DNA of 64,000 nt from Streptomyces sporangiiformans (GCF_005768555.2 NZ_VCHX02000123.1:19444-83443); one strand, 5' to 3'. Counted from the first letter of the stretch, positions 40,830 through 50,478 are shown. Notes: a model not told the origin generated them from the letters alone. Numbers and translations are program-made.

Positions 40830-42353
40830 ATGACCAGCCCCCCACACCCCGCCTCGCTCCCCGGTCATGTCGACGTCCTGATCGTCGGCGCGGGTATCTC
40901 CGGTATCGACGCCGCGTACCGGGTGCAGTCACAGTGTCCCGATCGGTCGTACGCCGTGCTGGAGGCCCGCGAGTCCCTGGGCGGGACGTGGGATCTGTTC
41001 CGGTATCCGGGGGTCCGTGCCGACTCCGACATCTACACGCTCAGTTTCCCGTTCCAGCCCTGGACCGGCGAGAACTCCATGGCCGACGGGGACGAGATCC
41101 TCGACTACCTGCGGCGCACCGTGGACCGCTTCGGCATCGACCGCCGCATCCACTGCTCCACGAAGGTGGTCGCGGCCAACTGGTCGGGCGAGACGGCCCG
41201 TTGGACGGTGACCGTCGAGCAGCGCGAGGGCGAGGACGGACCGCGGCGGTCCACCGTGACCTGCTCATTCCTCTACCTGTGCACCGGCTACTACGACTAC
41301 GAGCGCGGGCACGACCCGCAGTTCCCGGGCATCGACTCCTTCGCCGGGACGGTGGCGCATCCGCAGTTCTGGCCCGAGGGGCTCGACCACACGGGCAGGC
41401 GTGTCGTCGTGATCGGCAGCGGCGCGACCGCGATCACCATCGTCCCCGCGATGGCCCGCGACGCGGCGAAGGTGACCATGCTGCAGCGCACGCCCACCTG
41501 GATCAGCGCGTTGCCGCGGCGCGACCGGTTCGCCGCCAGGGTCCGGCGGCGGCTGCCCGCGGGGCTGGCGCACCGGGTCATCAGGGCGCGCAACGCCGCC
41601 TACTCCAATGGCTTCTACCACTACTGCCGGCGCTTCCCGGACCGCGCGCGGACGCTGCTGACCAGGGCCGCCGCGCGACGGATCGGCGAGGAGGCGGTGC
41701 GTGAGCACTTCACCCCGTCGTACGCGCCGTGGGACCAGAGGGTGTGCATCACGGCCGACGCGGACCTGTTCAAGGCGATCCAGCGCAAGGAGGTCGAGGT
41801 GGTCACCGATCACATCGACGGCTTCGTCGCTGAGGGGATCCGGCTGCGGTCGGGCAGGGTGCTGCCGGCCGACATCGTGGTGACGGCGACCGGGCTGCGC
41901 ATGCTGGCGTTCGGCCATATCGCGGTGAGCGTCGACGGCGAGCCGGTCGAGCCCGCGCGTCACCTGCTGTGGCGGGGCACCATGCTCAGCGACGTGCCGA
42001 ACTTCGCGCTCTGCTTCGGTTACGTCAACCTGTCCTGGACGATGCGGGCGGATCTCACCGCGCGGCTGGTGTGCCGCGTCCTCAACCACATGCGCCGCGC
42101 GGACCTCGCGGTGGTCACCCCGCCCGCGGAGCCCGGTGTTCGGGAGCAGCCCATGATCGAGCTGGCGTCCGGCTACGTCCAGAGGGGCGTCCAGAGCTTC
42201 CCCCGGCAGGGCCACCGCGCCCCGTGGCGGATGCGCCAGACCTATCTGCTGGACACCGCCGACATCGCGCGCGCGAGCCTTGGCCGCGAGTTGCACGGCG
42301 TGCCTCGCGCGTCGGTGCGGCCGGTCGGCGACGGCACCCGGCTGGGAGGCTGA
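40830..42353 (+). CDS. flavin-containing/Baeyer-Villiger-type monooxygenase
   Basis: 507 residues from ATG 40830. FAD-binding [11 protein letters not shown] is at about 18, followed by [17 protein letters not shown], typical of EthA/MymA-type enzymes. The NADPH-binding [11 protein letters not shown] lies near 200. The BVMO fingerprint region between them (about 172-190) reads [17 protein letters not shown], a relaxed FxGxxxHxxxW, which also fits MymA-like FMOs. It should insert oxygen into a ketone or hydroxylate a lipid using NADPH and O2. The serine-hydrolase frame starts 2 bp after its stop. The substrate is not readable. Confidence 0.85.
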   Translation: MTSPPHPASLPGHVDVLIVGAGISGIDAAYRVQSQCPDRSYAVLEARESLGGTWDLFRYPGVRADSDIYTLSFPFQPWTGENSMADGDEILDYLRRTVDRFGIDRRIHCSTKVVAANWSGETARWTVTVEQREGEDGPRRSTVTCSFLYLCTGYYDYERGHDPQFPGIDSFAGTVAHPQFWPEGLDHTGRRVVVIGSGATAITIVPAMARDAAKVTMLQRTPTWISALPRRDRFAARVRRRLPAGLAHRVIRARNAAYSNGFYHYCRRFPDRARTLLTRAAARRIGEEAVREHFTPSYAPWDQRVCITADADLFKAIQRKEVEVVTDHIDGFVAEGIRLRSGRVLPADIVVTATGLRMLAFGHIAVSVDGEPVEPARHLLWRGTMLSDVPNFALCFGYVNLSWTMRADLTARLVCRVLNHMRRADLAVVTPPAEPGVREQPMIELASGYVQRGVQSFPRQGHRAPWRMRQTYLLDTADIARASLGRELHGVPRASVRPVGDGTRLGG

Positions 42354-42355
42354 CC

Positions 42356-43484
42356 ATGGCGGATCTGGACGGAGTGTGCGACGAGCGCTTCGCGGAGGTG
42401 GCCGCGCGGCTGTCCGAGAACCTCGACGCGGGCGACGAACTCGGCGCCTCGATCGCGGTCCTGGTCGACGGGGAGCCGATGGTCGACCTGTGGGGCGGTT
42501 GGGCCGACCAAGGCCGTACGGCGCCGTGGCGGCGCGACACGATCACCAATGTCTGGTCGTGCACGAAGACGGTCACGTCCCTGGCGGCGCTGCTGCTGGT
42601 GGAGCGAGGACTGCTCGACGTCGACGCCCCGGTACTGGCCGGAGTTCGCCGCGCGCGGCAAGGAGGGCGTGCTGGTCCGGCACCTGTTGTCGCACACCTC
42701 GGGTGTCTCGGGGTGGGACCGGCCGGTGACCGTCGCGGACGTCCGCGACGTGCCGGAGTCGACGGCCCGGCTGGCCGCGCAGGCGCCGTGGTGGCCTCCG
42801 GGCACGGCGTCCGGCTACCACCTGCTGAACTACGGGCACCTGGTGGGCGAGTTGGTCCGGCGGATCGACGGGCGCACCATGGGCCGGTTCGTCGCCGAGG
42901 AGATCGCCGGTCCGCTCGGTGCCGACTTCCACATCGGTCTGCCGGACTCCGAGTTCGGCAGGGTCGCCGATGTCGTACCGCCGCCGCTGCGGTCGAGTGA
43001 TCTCGCCGGCGCCGATCCGAACGGTGTGGCGATGAAGACGTTCACCGGTCCCCTGGGCGGTGCCGAGGAGTCCTGGCGCCCCGAGTGGCGCCGCGCCGAG
43101 ATCGGCGCGGCGAACGGCCACGGCAACGCCCGGTCGCTCGCCAGGATCCACTCCGTCATCGCCTGCGGCGGCACGCTCGACGGCGTACGCCTGCTGTCGC
43201 CACGGACCATCGACCTGATCTTCTGTCAGCAGACGGACGGGCAGGACCTGGTGCTCGGGGCGCACTTGCGCTTCGGCATCGGGTTCGGGCTGCCGTCCCC
43301 GGCGGTGCCGTATCTCCCGGAAGGACGGATCTGTTTCTGGACCGGATGGGGTGGATCGGTAGTCGTGATCGACACCGAACGCCGGGCCGCGATCTCGTAC
43401 GTCATGAACAACATGGGCACCGGACTGCTCGGCAGCGACCGCACGACCCAGTACGTCAAGGCCGCTTTCGCGGCCCTGGAATGA
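42356..43484 (+). pseudogene. class C beta-lactamase-fold serine hydrolase, frameshifted
   Basis: The first frame from ATG 42356 carries [19 protein letters not shown] and the SxxK nucleophile motif [14 protein letters not shown]. At about 42630-42640 the frame changes: expected [20 protein letters not shown] needs a shift after DVDAP. The second frame continues [14 protein letters not shown], then [16 protein letters not shown] with the catalytic Tyr-x-Asn region, to the stop at 43484. All motifs survive across the two frames, so it is a recent break or a base-calling error. It resembles EstB/LACTB-like esterases that work on lipids or esters. Confidence 0.82.
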
Positions 43485-43494
43485 AGGTGCGCCA

Positions 43495-45078
43495 ATGAGT
43501 TTCGCCAGTCCCCACGCCGACGTGGAGCTGCCTGATCCGGGGCTGCACGCCTACCTGTTCGCGGGTCTGGGCCCCGCCGAGCTGGACCGGGTCGCGCTGG
43601 TCTCCGCGGAGTCCGGTGAGATGCTGACGTACGGGTCCTTGCGGGCCGGCGTCGACGGGTTCGCCGCCGAGTTGGCGGCACGTGGCGTCGGCCCCGGCGA
43701 CACGGTGGCGCTGCTGTGCCCGAACGTGCCGGCGTTCGCGGTCGCGTTCCACGGAATACTGCCGGCGGGCGCCACCGTGACCACGGTGAACGTGCTGTCC
43801 ACCGCGGCGGAGACCGCCAAGCAGCTGACCGACTCCGGGGCGCGGACGCTGGTCACGGTGACGGCCCTGGCCTCGACGGCCGGGGAAGCGTTGGGCACGG
43901 TAGGGCTCGACGCCGCCGCGACCCTGCTGCTGGACGCCGAGCGTCCGCCCGCGTCCGCCCCGGCGCCTGCGCTCGGCCGGTTCGACCCGGCCGAGCGAGT
44001 GGCCGTGCTGCCCTACAGCTCCGGCACCACGGGCGTACCGAAGGGCGTGATGCTGACCCATCGCAACCTGGTGGCCAACATCGCGCAGCTCGCGCCGGTG
44101 CTGGACCTGCGTTCCGACGACGTCGTGCTGGCGGTCCTGCCGTTCTTCCACATCTACGGCATGACGGCGCTGATGAACTCGACGCTGGCCGCACGCGGCC
44201 GCATCGTCACCATGGCCCGGTTCGACCTGCCCACGTTCCTGGAGGCCGTCCAGCGCCACCGCGTCACCTACCTGTTCATCGCGCCGCCGATCGCGGTGGC
44301 CCTGGCCAAGCACCCGCTGGTCGACTCCTACGACCTGACGTCGCTGCGGGCGATCGTCAGCGGTGCGGCCCCGCTGGACGAGGATCTGGGCGCGGCGGTG
44401 GCCCAGCGGCTGTCGGTGCCGGTCGTCCAGGGGTACGGCATGACCGAGCTGAGCCCGGTCAGCCACCTCGTGCCGGTGGCCGACGGCGGGGCAGGGATCG
44501 CGGGGCGTCGCGCGCCGATCGCGGCCAGCGGCTGGCCGCTGCCCAACACGGTCAACAAACTCGTCGACCCCGCGACCGGTGCCGAGATCGGCCTGCCCGT
44601 GGACGGGCTGAGCGAGCCGGGGGAACTGTGGGTGCGCGGGCCGAACGTGATGGCGGGTTATCTCGGCAACCCGGAAACCACCGCCGAGACCCTCGACGCC
44701 GACGGGTTCCTGCACACCGGGGACCTGGCAAGGGTCGACTCCACCGGATGCGTCCACATCGTCGACCGCATCAAGGAGCTGATCAAGTACAAGGGTTACC
44801 AGGTCGCGCCGGCCGAACTCGAGGCGCTGCTGCTGACCCACCCGGACATCACCGACGCCGCCGTGATCGGAGTGGCCGACGCCGAGGGCGAGGAGATCCC
44901 GAAGGCGTTCGTCGTCACCGGCGACCCCGCGTTGAGCGCCGAGCGGGTGATGGAGTTCGTCGCCGCGCAGGTCGCGCCGTACAAGAAGGTGCGGGCCGTC
45001 GAGTTCGTCGCCGCGATCCCCAAGTCGTCGGCGGGCAAGATCCTGCGCAAAGAACTGAGATCCAACCAGCCCGTGTGA
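43495..45078 (+). CDS. acyl-CoA synthetase/AMP-dependent ligase (FadD13/4CL-like)
   Basis: 527 residues. ANL-superfamily motifs appear in order: YSSGTTGVPKGVMLTH (P-loop) near 173, LPFFHIYGMTALM, the A5 motif VVQGYGMTELSPVSH near 320, the A7/A8 region LHTGDLARVD and VDRIKELIKYKGYQVAPAELE, and the catalytic lysine in IPKSSAGKILRKEL near 515. It activates a carboxylic acid as acyl-AMP and transfers it to CoA. The start follows 10 bp after the hydrolase stop. It is the counterpart of fadD13 in the mymA operon; chain length or aromatic preference is not clear. Confidence 0.87.
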   Translation: MSFASPHADVELPDPGLHAYLFAGLGPAELDRVALVSAESGEMLTYGSLRAGVDGFAAELAARGVGPGDTVALLCPNVPAFAVAFHGILPAGATVTTVNVLSTAAETAKQLTDSGARTLVTVTALASTAGEALGTVGLDAAATLLLDAERPPASAPAPALGRFDPAERVAVLPYSSGTTGVPKGVMLTHRNLVANIAQLAPVLDLRSDDVVLAVLPFFHIYGMTALMNSTLAARGRIVTMARFDLPTFLEAVQRHRVTYLFIAPPIAVALAKHPLVDSYDLTSLRAIVSGAAPLDEDLGAAVAQRLSVPVVQGYGMTELSPVSHLVPVADGGAGIAGRRAPIAASGWPLPNTVNKLVDPATGAEIGLPVDGLSEPGELWVRGPNVMAGYLGNPETTAETLDADGFLHTGDLARVDSTGCVHIVDRIKELIKYKGYQVAPAELEALLLTHPDITDAAVIGVADAEGEEIPKAFVVTGDPALSAERVMEFVAAQVAPYKKVRAVEFVAAIPKSSAGKILRKELRSNQPV

Positions 45079-45105
45079 CCAGCGGCTTGCAACATCTGCC
45101 ATAGT

Positions 45106-45121
45106 TATGACGAGTGTTATA
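45106..45121. promoter_or_regulatory. TATGAC-type TetR operator, site D
   Basis: tatgacgagtgttata: the same half-sites (TATGAC, GTTATA) and 4-bp spacer as sites A-C, 6.4 kb from the regulator gene. It lies 18 bp before the ABM gene start at 45140, so that gene or the following pair is likely a target of the same repressor. Confidence 0.7.
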
Positions 45122-45139
45122 TACAGAGAGGTGTATCCC

Positions 45140-45463
45140 ATGCCCGAGCCGGTAGTCCTGGTGGCGACGATGGTCGCCAAGCCGGGCCAGGAAGAGCTGG
45201 TCGAGAAGACGTTGACGGCGGCGCTGCCCGCGGTGCACGCCGAACCCGGATGCCTGCGCTACGCGCTGCACCGCAAGGCGGGCACCACCGGCGAGTTCGT
45301 CATGATCGAGAAGTGGGCATCGCAGGAGGCGCTGGGCGCGCACATGAAGGGTGCCGCGATGCGTGAGGTCGGCATCGCCCTGGCACAGGCACTGGCCGGA
45401 CCGCCGGACATGGTCTTCCTGGACGCCGTCCCCGCCGGCGACCCGGACGCCGGCGCCGTCTGA
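45140..45463 (+). CDS. ABM-family (antibiotic biosynthesis monooxygenase-like) protein
   Basis: 107 residues from ATG 45140, with AGAGAGG before it. The dimeric alpha-beta barrel fold is clear: VVLVATMVAKPGQEELVEKTL, AEPGCLRYALHRK, FVMIEKWASQEALGAHM. Family members include cofactor-free quinone-forming monooxygenases (YgiN, ActVA-Orf6). An upstream in-frame ATG at 45107 is rejected since it falls inside the operator. Control by a TetR protein that also controls a tautomerase suggests a response to a quinone or phenol; this is inference. Confidence 0.82.
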   Translation: MPEPVVLVATMVAKPGQEELVEKTLTAALPAVHAEPGCLRYALHRKAGTTGEFVMIEKWASQEALGAHMKGAAMREVGIALAQALAGPPDMVFLDAVPAGDPDAGAV

Positions 45464-45539
45464 CCGACCACGGGGGCCGGGCCGACGGGCGACGCCGGTC
45501 GGCCCGGCCCGGGACCCCACGAAACCGAGGAGCTTTCCC

Positions 45540-46559
45540 ATGAAGAGCCTGATGTTCGTCGCGCCCGGACAGCTGCGCTTCGACGAGGTCGACGCCCCCA
45601 CCGTCGTCGAGGGCACGGACGCGCTCGTGCGCCCGCTCGCGGCCACGACCTGCGATCTCGACCACCATGTCATCGCCGACAAGACCCCGTTCTCCGGATT
45701 CGGCCCGTTCCCGCTCGGTCACGAGTGCGTGGGCACGGTGGTAGAGGTCGGTCCCGACTGCACGGAGGTCGCGGTCGGCGACGTCGTCGGCGTCGCGTGG
45801 CACATCGCGTGCGGCACCTGCGCGCAGTGCAAGCTCGGACACACCGCCCGCTGTCTCGCCCACGGCGACGCCCAGTACGGCCTTCCGGTGAACGGGGCCT
45901 GGGGCGGGACCTTCGACGAACTCATCCGCGTTCCCTATGCGGACTTCAACCTCGCCAAGCTGCCCGCCGGGGTCGACCCCGTGCACCTGGCCTCGATCGG
46001 CGACAATCTCGCCCTCGGCTGGGAGACGGTGATGCCGACCGTCGCCCAGATCACCGACCCGAAGATCGCGGTCTTCGGCGGAACCGGCTCCATCGGCCTG
46101 TACTGCGTCGACGTCGCAGTCCACTGCGCCGGCGCCCGCACCGTCTACTACGACGACGACCCGGTCAGGATGAAGGTCGCCGAGCAGCTCGGCGCCGAGG
46201 TCCACGACGTGGGCGGCAAGCGGGAGAAGGACTTCCACCTCGCCGTGGACGCCAGCTGCAACCCCGAGCGGCTGCGCAAGGCGCTGCTGTCGGTCGTGCC
46301 CGAGGGCCACGTCAACAGCGTCGGCATCTACTTCGACGAGGTCCAGCTCCCCCTGCTCGCGCTCTACCAGCGCGGAGTCCACTTCCACAACGGCAAGGGA
46401 CACGCGCGGCCGAACATGACGCCGACCCTGGAGGCGGTGGCCGCCGGCACGCTCCACCCCGAGCTGGTCACCAGCGGAATCTACGGCTGGGACGAGATCC
46501 CCGGCGTGCTGACCTCCGACCGGGCCGGCCACAAGCCGATCTTCGTACTGGAGAACTGA
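45540..46559 (+). CDS. zinc-dependent alcohol dehydrogenase (MDR family)
   Basis: 339 residues from ATG 45540 with GAGGAG 8 bases before it. The catalytic zinc site is GHECVGTVVEVG (His-Glu) with an early TTCDLDHH position for the Cys ligand. The structural zinc lobe is reduced: CGTCAQCKLGHTARC still gives four Cys. The Rossmann motif FGGTGSIGLYCVDVA binds NAD(P). It has the usual length for the family. It lies 77 bp after the ABM gene, and is comparable to adhD in the mymA region of mycobacteria. Confidence 0.85.
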   Translation: MKSLMFVAPGQLRFDEVDAPTVVEGTDALVRPLAATTCDLDHHVIADKTPFSGFGPFPLGHECVGTVVEVGPDCTEVAVGDVVGVAWHIACGTCAQCKLGHTARCLAHGDAQYGLPVNGAWGGTFDELIRVPYADFNLAKLPAGVDPVHLASIGDNLALGWETVMPTVAQITDPKIAVFGGTGSIGLYCVDVAVHCAGARTVYYDDDPVRMKVAEQLGAEVHDVGGKREKDFHLAVDASCNPERLRKALLSVVPEGHVNSVGIYFDEVQLPLLALYQRGVHFHNGKGHARPNMTPTLEAVAAGTLHPELVTSGIYGWDEIPGVLTSDRAGHKPIFVLEN

Positions 46560-47050
46560 GGCATCGGGGCCGTCGGTCTGTCGCGGAGAGCACCGCTCGA
46601 ATGGCGACGCCGAGGTGATCGGCGGCCCGTCCGAGCGGTGCCGGGCCCGCGGTGAGACCGGGACACCTCCCGCATCCACGGACCGACCCACCGCCGCGCC
46701 GAGTGCTGGGCCGTCGCCGGCACGGGACTCAGGTCGGCGCAACGCGTTGACAGCGAGAAGTTCTCCGTCGCCAACAGGCGTATTCCCCCCTCCCCCCCCC
46801 GCGATCCTGCAAAGGGTGTCGGGGACGGTTCGGCCGGACCGCGGTCCCCTTGACCGGGTCGGCCGGTCGCTGCCCCGGAGGATGTCACCACAGCAACCCG
46901 TGAGGCAGGGACCGTCCTGCCGAACGTGACACCGGCGACTTCATCCTCGTCATGGCCGGCAGCGGAGGGCTGACCAGGGCGGATCCGAGCGCCCCTGGCC
47001 ACCTGTCGCTCGAAGTCACAGCAGGCTGGCACTTCTGCGCGACGACCGGT
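46560..47050. other. 491-bp gap before the IS21-like end
   Basis: No gene is supported. C-rich runs occur at 46786-46800. The promoter for the convergent cassette genes is not here. Confidence 0.4.
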
Positions 47051-47224
47051 TGTCCTGTGCCGTCCAAGTTTGAGCGTTGCCACCGAAGATTGATGACCAG
47101 TGATGCGTGCCATCGAAGTTTGACCGGCCGGCGTGCTGGTGTGTCAGGGGTGGGGGTTGTGAGGGCTTGCGGAGGCCTGCACTTGTCCCAGCCTTGAGGG
47201 GGTTGTTGCCGTCGCGGGCGGGTC

Positions 47225-48235
47225 TCACGTCTCCGTTCGTCGGGTTGACCCGTGGTGGTCCCAGCGACGATGGAATTTGGCGCGGTACTCCCTCGGCCGC
47301 TGGCCCGTGTGTCTGGCAAAGATGCCGCTGAATGCCCCGGGGTCGCGGTACCCGACGTCGGAGGCGATACTTGCGACGGTCCTGTCGGTGGTCTCCAGCA
47401 GGTGTCTGGCTCGACGCACCCGGACCCTCTGCAGGTACGCGAGCGGCGTCTCGCCGGCTTCCTCGCCGAAGCGACGGAGCATGGTTCTCGTGCTTACGTG
47501 GAACTCCTGGGCGAGGGTGGGCAGGTCATAGCGAGCGCTGAGGTTCTGGTCGAGCCACCGCTTGACGCTGAGCGAGAACTCCCTGCCCACAGTGGGTATG
47601 AGCGCCAAGTCGACATAGGGAGCCTGCGTGGAACGTGCATCATCGACAAGCGCGATACGCGCGGTGCTACGGGCGACGCGGGGGCCGTCGTGCTCGCCGA
47701 TGAACTGCAGCGCGAAGTCGTACATGGCACTGAAGGCCGCTGTGGTCGTCACCCCCCGGTCGGTCACGACCAAGCTCTCCGGGCGGAGGCGCACGTCGGC
47801 GTACCGGCGGGCGAACCGGTCCGCGAACAACCAGGACGTGGTCGCTTCGCGCCCTCCGAGCAGCCCGGCTTCAGCGACCAGAAAGGCGCCCACACAGATC
47901 GATACGACAGCGGTCCCCGAGGCCGCCTGCGATCGGATCGACGCCACTTCCGGGCCCAGGTTTGCGAGTGTCGCGTCGAGATCGAGCGTGGGCGAAAGCT
48001 CGAAGCCCGGCACGATCAGGACGTCTACGGGGCAAACCGCCGAGACGTCGAGGACGGAGCCGCCGGACGCGATCACACGCCGCCGGGGCGAGATGACTGA
48101 CGTCTCGTAGGCAGGCTGAACCGACCCTTGCGCCGCGGCGACATGAGTTGCCATGGCCAGGAGGTCGGGGACTCCGAATACCTCCGACGCGAAGCAGCCA
48201 GGGTAAGCCAGCACACCAACTCGCAGCGGACTCAT
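47225..48235 (-). CDS. GlxA-type AraC regulator with a DJ-1/PfpI domain
   Basis: 336 residues from ATG 48235. Residues 1-180 are a GATase1/DJ-1-like domain (VGVLAYPGCFASEVFGVPDLL, VDVLIVPGF, VVSICVGAFLVAEAGLLGGR with the Cys at the nucleophile elbow). Residues about 220-320 are the AraC double helix-turn-helix: LPTLAQEFHVSTRTMLRRFGEE, then ASIASDVGYRDPGAFSGIFARHTGQRPREYR. It is divergent from the dienelactone hydrolase gene, which is the likely target. Both lie inside a cassette bounded by IS21-like ends. Confidence 0.87.
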   Translation of the reverse strand: MSPLRVGVLAYPGCFASEVFGVPDLLAMATHVAAAQGSVQPAYETSVISPRRRVIASGGSVLDVSAVCPVDVLIVPGFELSPTLDLDATLANLGPEVASIRSQAASGTAVVSICVGAFLVAEAGLLGGREATTSWLFADRFARRYADVRLRPESLVVTDRGVTTTAAFSAMYDFALQFIGEHDGPRVARSTARIALVDDARSTQAPYVDLALIPTVGREFSLSVKRWLDQNLSARYDLPTLAQEFHVSTRTMLRRFGEEAGETPLAYLQRVRVRRARHLLETTDRTVASIASDVGYRDPGAFSGIFARHTGQRPREYRAKFHRRWDHHGSTRRTET

Positions 48236-48333
48236 GCGGCCCCTCCGGCACCTTTGAACCGTGGCGATATTACCCGGATACGTGGCGATGCCGCCGCTTC
48301 TCAGAAGGGTCGCCACTCATCATCATCTCGGTC

Positions 48334-49158
48334 ATGACCATCATGCGAGGACAGAGCGACCCCTTGGACGACTTCTCGCGGAGAGCCGTCAGCGTCGATG
48401 ACGTCGACAAGACCGTGTACGTTGCCGGGTCAGGACCCGCAGTCATCCTCATGCCCGAGATGCCGGGTATCAGCCCCGACGTCGCGCGGTTCGCGCGTTG
48501 GGTGCGTGATGCCGGCTTCTCCGTGTACCTGCCCTCTCTTTTCGGCGTCGACGGCGCCTATCCGCTCGCCGAGGCAGGTGAGACCATCGTTCGACGCGCG
48601 TGCGTCAGCGCCGAGTTCCGAGCGTTTGCCGGTGGCGGCACAAGCCCCGTCGTCACATGGCTGCGCGGCCTCGCTCGCCTGGCGCACGCCGAGCGTGGCG
48701 GGCCTGGCGTCGGCGCCGTCGGACTGTGTTTTACCGGCAACTTCGCCTTGACCATGGCGCTCGAACCCGCTGTCATCGCACCCGTGGTCAACCATCCGTC
48801 GCTTCCGCTCGACGACCCCGGCGGTCTGGAGATCAGCGACGAAGACGCTGCTGCCGTGGCTGAACGCGTAGCGCGAGACGGATTGGAGGTTCTCGCCTAC
48901 CGCTTCGACAACGACAGGTGGTGCACCGGCCAGCGGTTCGCGGCTTACCGAGCGCTGCTCGGGGACGCATTCGACGGCCGCGTGCTCAAAGCCGAGACGG
49001 CGAACACGAACCCTCCGCCCTTCTTCCGTGATGTCGTCGGTTGCGCCCACAGCGTCGTCACGGCACACCTCGTCGACCAGGACGGTCACCCCACCATGCA
49101 GGCCCGGAACGAGATCATCGCCTTCCTGGCCGAGCGGCTCGGGACGCAGCCGGAATGA
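48334..49158 (+). CDS. dienelactone hydrolase-family protein
   Basis: 274 residues from ATG 48334. It has the alpha/beta-hydrolase layout with the nucleophile elbow GAVGLCFTGNFAL, where Cys replaces Ser as in dienelactone hydrolases, HGVDG-type loop PSLFGVDGAYPLAEAG, and late HLVDQDGHPTMQARNE with the catalytic His. The catalytic Asp is probably in the DRW/RFAAYRALLGDAF region. These enzymes open lactones or act on small esters in aromatic degradation. It is divergent from the GlxA regulator across 98 bp and is bounded on the right by an IS21-like end. Confidence 0.8.
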   Translation: MTIMRGQSDPLDDFSRRAVSVDDVDKTVYVAGSGPAVILMPEMPGISPDVARFARWVRDAGFSVYLPSLFGVDGAYPLAEAGETIVRRACVSAEFRAFAGGGTSPVVTWLRGLARLAHAERGGPGVGAVGLCFTGNFALTMALEPAVIAPVVNHPSLPLDDPGGLEISDEDAAAVAERVARDGLEVLAYRFDNDRWCTGQRFAAYRALLGDAFDGRVLKAETANTNPPPFFRDVVGCAHSVVTAHLVDQDGHPTMQARNEIIAFLAERLGTQPE

Positions 49159-49329
49159 GCCCTTGGCGCTCCGGCACCTGGCGATGCGACGGAGCGCCGC
49201 CGCTTCCCGATGCGATCTGGTCGTCGACCTGTAGGCACTCGTGACCGCCCCTCGGCGCCCCCAGTGAAACAGGCCATTCAGACTTCGTTGACACAGGCTC
49301 AACCTTCAGTGGCACAGGACAGATAGTTG

Positions 49330-49620
49330 GCCAGGTGCTGGATGACCGGTGGGTGAGCCAGCGGGTGCTGGCTTGCGTGGTCCGGTCGGTGGGGGCGTTG
49401 TCGAGGAGCAGGTACAAGTCGGCGAGTGTGACGTCAGGGTGTACGTCTCCTTCAGCCTTTCCGGCCTGGATGAGTGCGGCCAGTGCGGTGGTGGTGCGCT
49501 TGACGGCTGTGTCGGTGTCGGCGTTGGTGTCGGCGCCGATTGCGCGGGCGGCGCCCTTCACGGCCAGGTCGCCGGCGGCAGTCTCCAGGAAGCGGCCGAG
49601 GAAAGCGGCGTAGAGACGCT
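49330..49620 (-). pseudogene. TetR-family regulator, C-terminal fragment
   Basis: The minus frame encodes KRTTTALAALIQAGKAEGDV, then HPDVTLADLYLLLDNAPTDR and STRWLTH, the end of the ligand domain in a common TetR subgroup (typical wording RPDVTxxDLYLLL). No helix-turn-helix remains. The fragment is cut on one side by the IS21-like end and on the other by a GATase-1 relic. It was probably adjacent to that gene before deletion. Confidence 0.6.
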
Positions 49621-50190
49621 GCCCACCAAGCCGTACCACTCCATCCAGGACCTGGTACGCCGCCACCGCGACCCACCGATGCCTTCGGCTTCGCCGACCT
49701 CGACTTCATCCATCTGCCCGGCGGACACGCCCCCATGGTCGACTTCCGCGACGATCCGTGGATCGGCGAAGCCCTCCACCTCGCCCGCGAGAACGGCACC
49801 GTCACCTCCGTCATCTGCCACGCCCCGGTCGCGTTGACCTCCACCTTCCAGCGCATCGACGTGGACGGTCGGCCCTACCGCCTGGCCGATAGCGACAACC
49901 CCTTCCACGGCGTCGACATCAGCGTGGCGACCAAGACCGGCGAGAAGCTGGCCCTCAAGGCCGGGTATGTCGCCGTCCCCGGTGAGAAGACCAGGCTGAC
50001 CTACTTCGTCGACGACGCCCTCAAGGAGGCCGGGTTCAAGGTCGCGGGCGGCCTCAACCCCACCGCCGTGAAGCTGGCCTACGACTCCGACCTGCGCCTG
50101 CTCACTGGAAACGGCCCGCAGACCATCGACCGCCAGGCCGCCAAGGTCCGCAGCGCCCTTGCTGCCGACCCGGTCCGCACCGCCGCCTGA
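49612..50190 (+). pseudogene. type 1 glutamine amidotransferase-like (DJ-1/Hsp31 group) gene, 5' truncated and frameshifted
   Basis: Similarity starts with TLPTKPYHSIQDLVRRHRDP in one frame, then after about 49672 continues in another: DAFGFADLDFIHLPGGHAPM, VTSVICHAPVALTS with the nucleophile Cys, then KAGYVAVPGEKTRLTYFVDD and KEAGFKVAGGLNPTAVKLAYD. This is the Hsp31/YajL-like GATase1 fold. The N-terminal 60 residues or so are missing, replaced by the TetR fragment in the other orientation. It is probably inactive. Confidence 0.75.
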
Positions 50191-50478
50191 CAGCCCAATC
50201 CCAGCGGGCGTGCGATGTCACATCCGTGTCTCGGGCGCTCTCCCATGAGCCTGAGGCACGGCCCCGTCCCGCCCAGCCGCATCGCATCCGGTCGTGCCGT
50301 CAGAGGAGGAGAGCTTCGACGTGTCGCACCGGGTGTTCATCCGCAGCACTACTGGACGCGTTCCAGCAGCGCGGGCCTGTCACGGTGGTCGTCCGCGGGG
50401 CCCCTGCTGCCAACCAAGAACCACGCTGCGGTCCGCTCGAAGGTGCGCCGGCGCCTGCTGTGGCGGAGGCTTGGAGAC

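Larger units (their letters stand above)
47051..49321. mobile_element. transposase-less cassette bounded by IS21-like inverted ends (cassette 1)
   Basis: The left end tgtcctgtgcc (47051-47061) and right end ggcacaggaca (49311-49321) are perfect 11-bp inverted repeats starting TGT and ending ACA. Inside the left end the unit gtgccNtccaagtttgagc recurs three times (47057-47075, about 47077-47094, 47106-47124), like the multiple terminal repeats of IS21-family elements. The right end has at least two such units (about 49281-49321). The 2.27 kb between holds a GlxA-type regulator and a dienelactone hydrolase and no istA or istB. No target duplication was seen. Confidence 0.55.

Noticed and set aside
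38659..40932. 757-codon open frame on the minus strand
   Set aside because: Runs antisense to the thioesterase and VirS-like genes, has no domain and is explained by GC-rich codon mirroring.
43456..45180. 574-codon open frame on the minus strand
   Set aside because: Antisense shadow of the FadD-like ligase; low-complexity Gly/Arg/His content and no family match.
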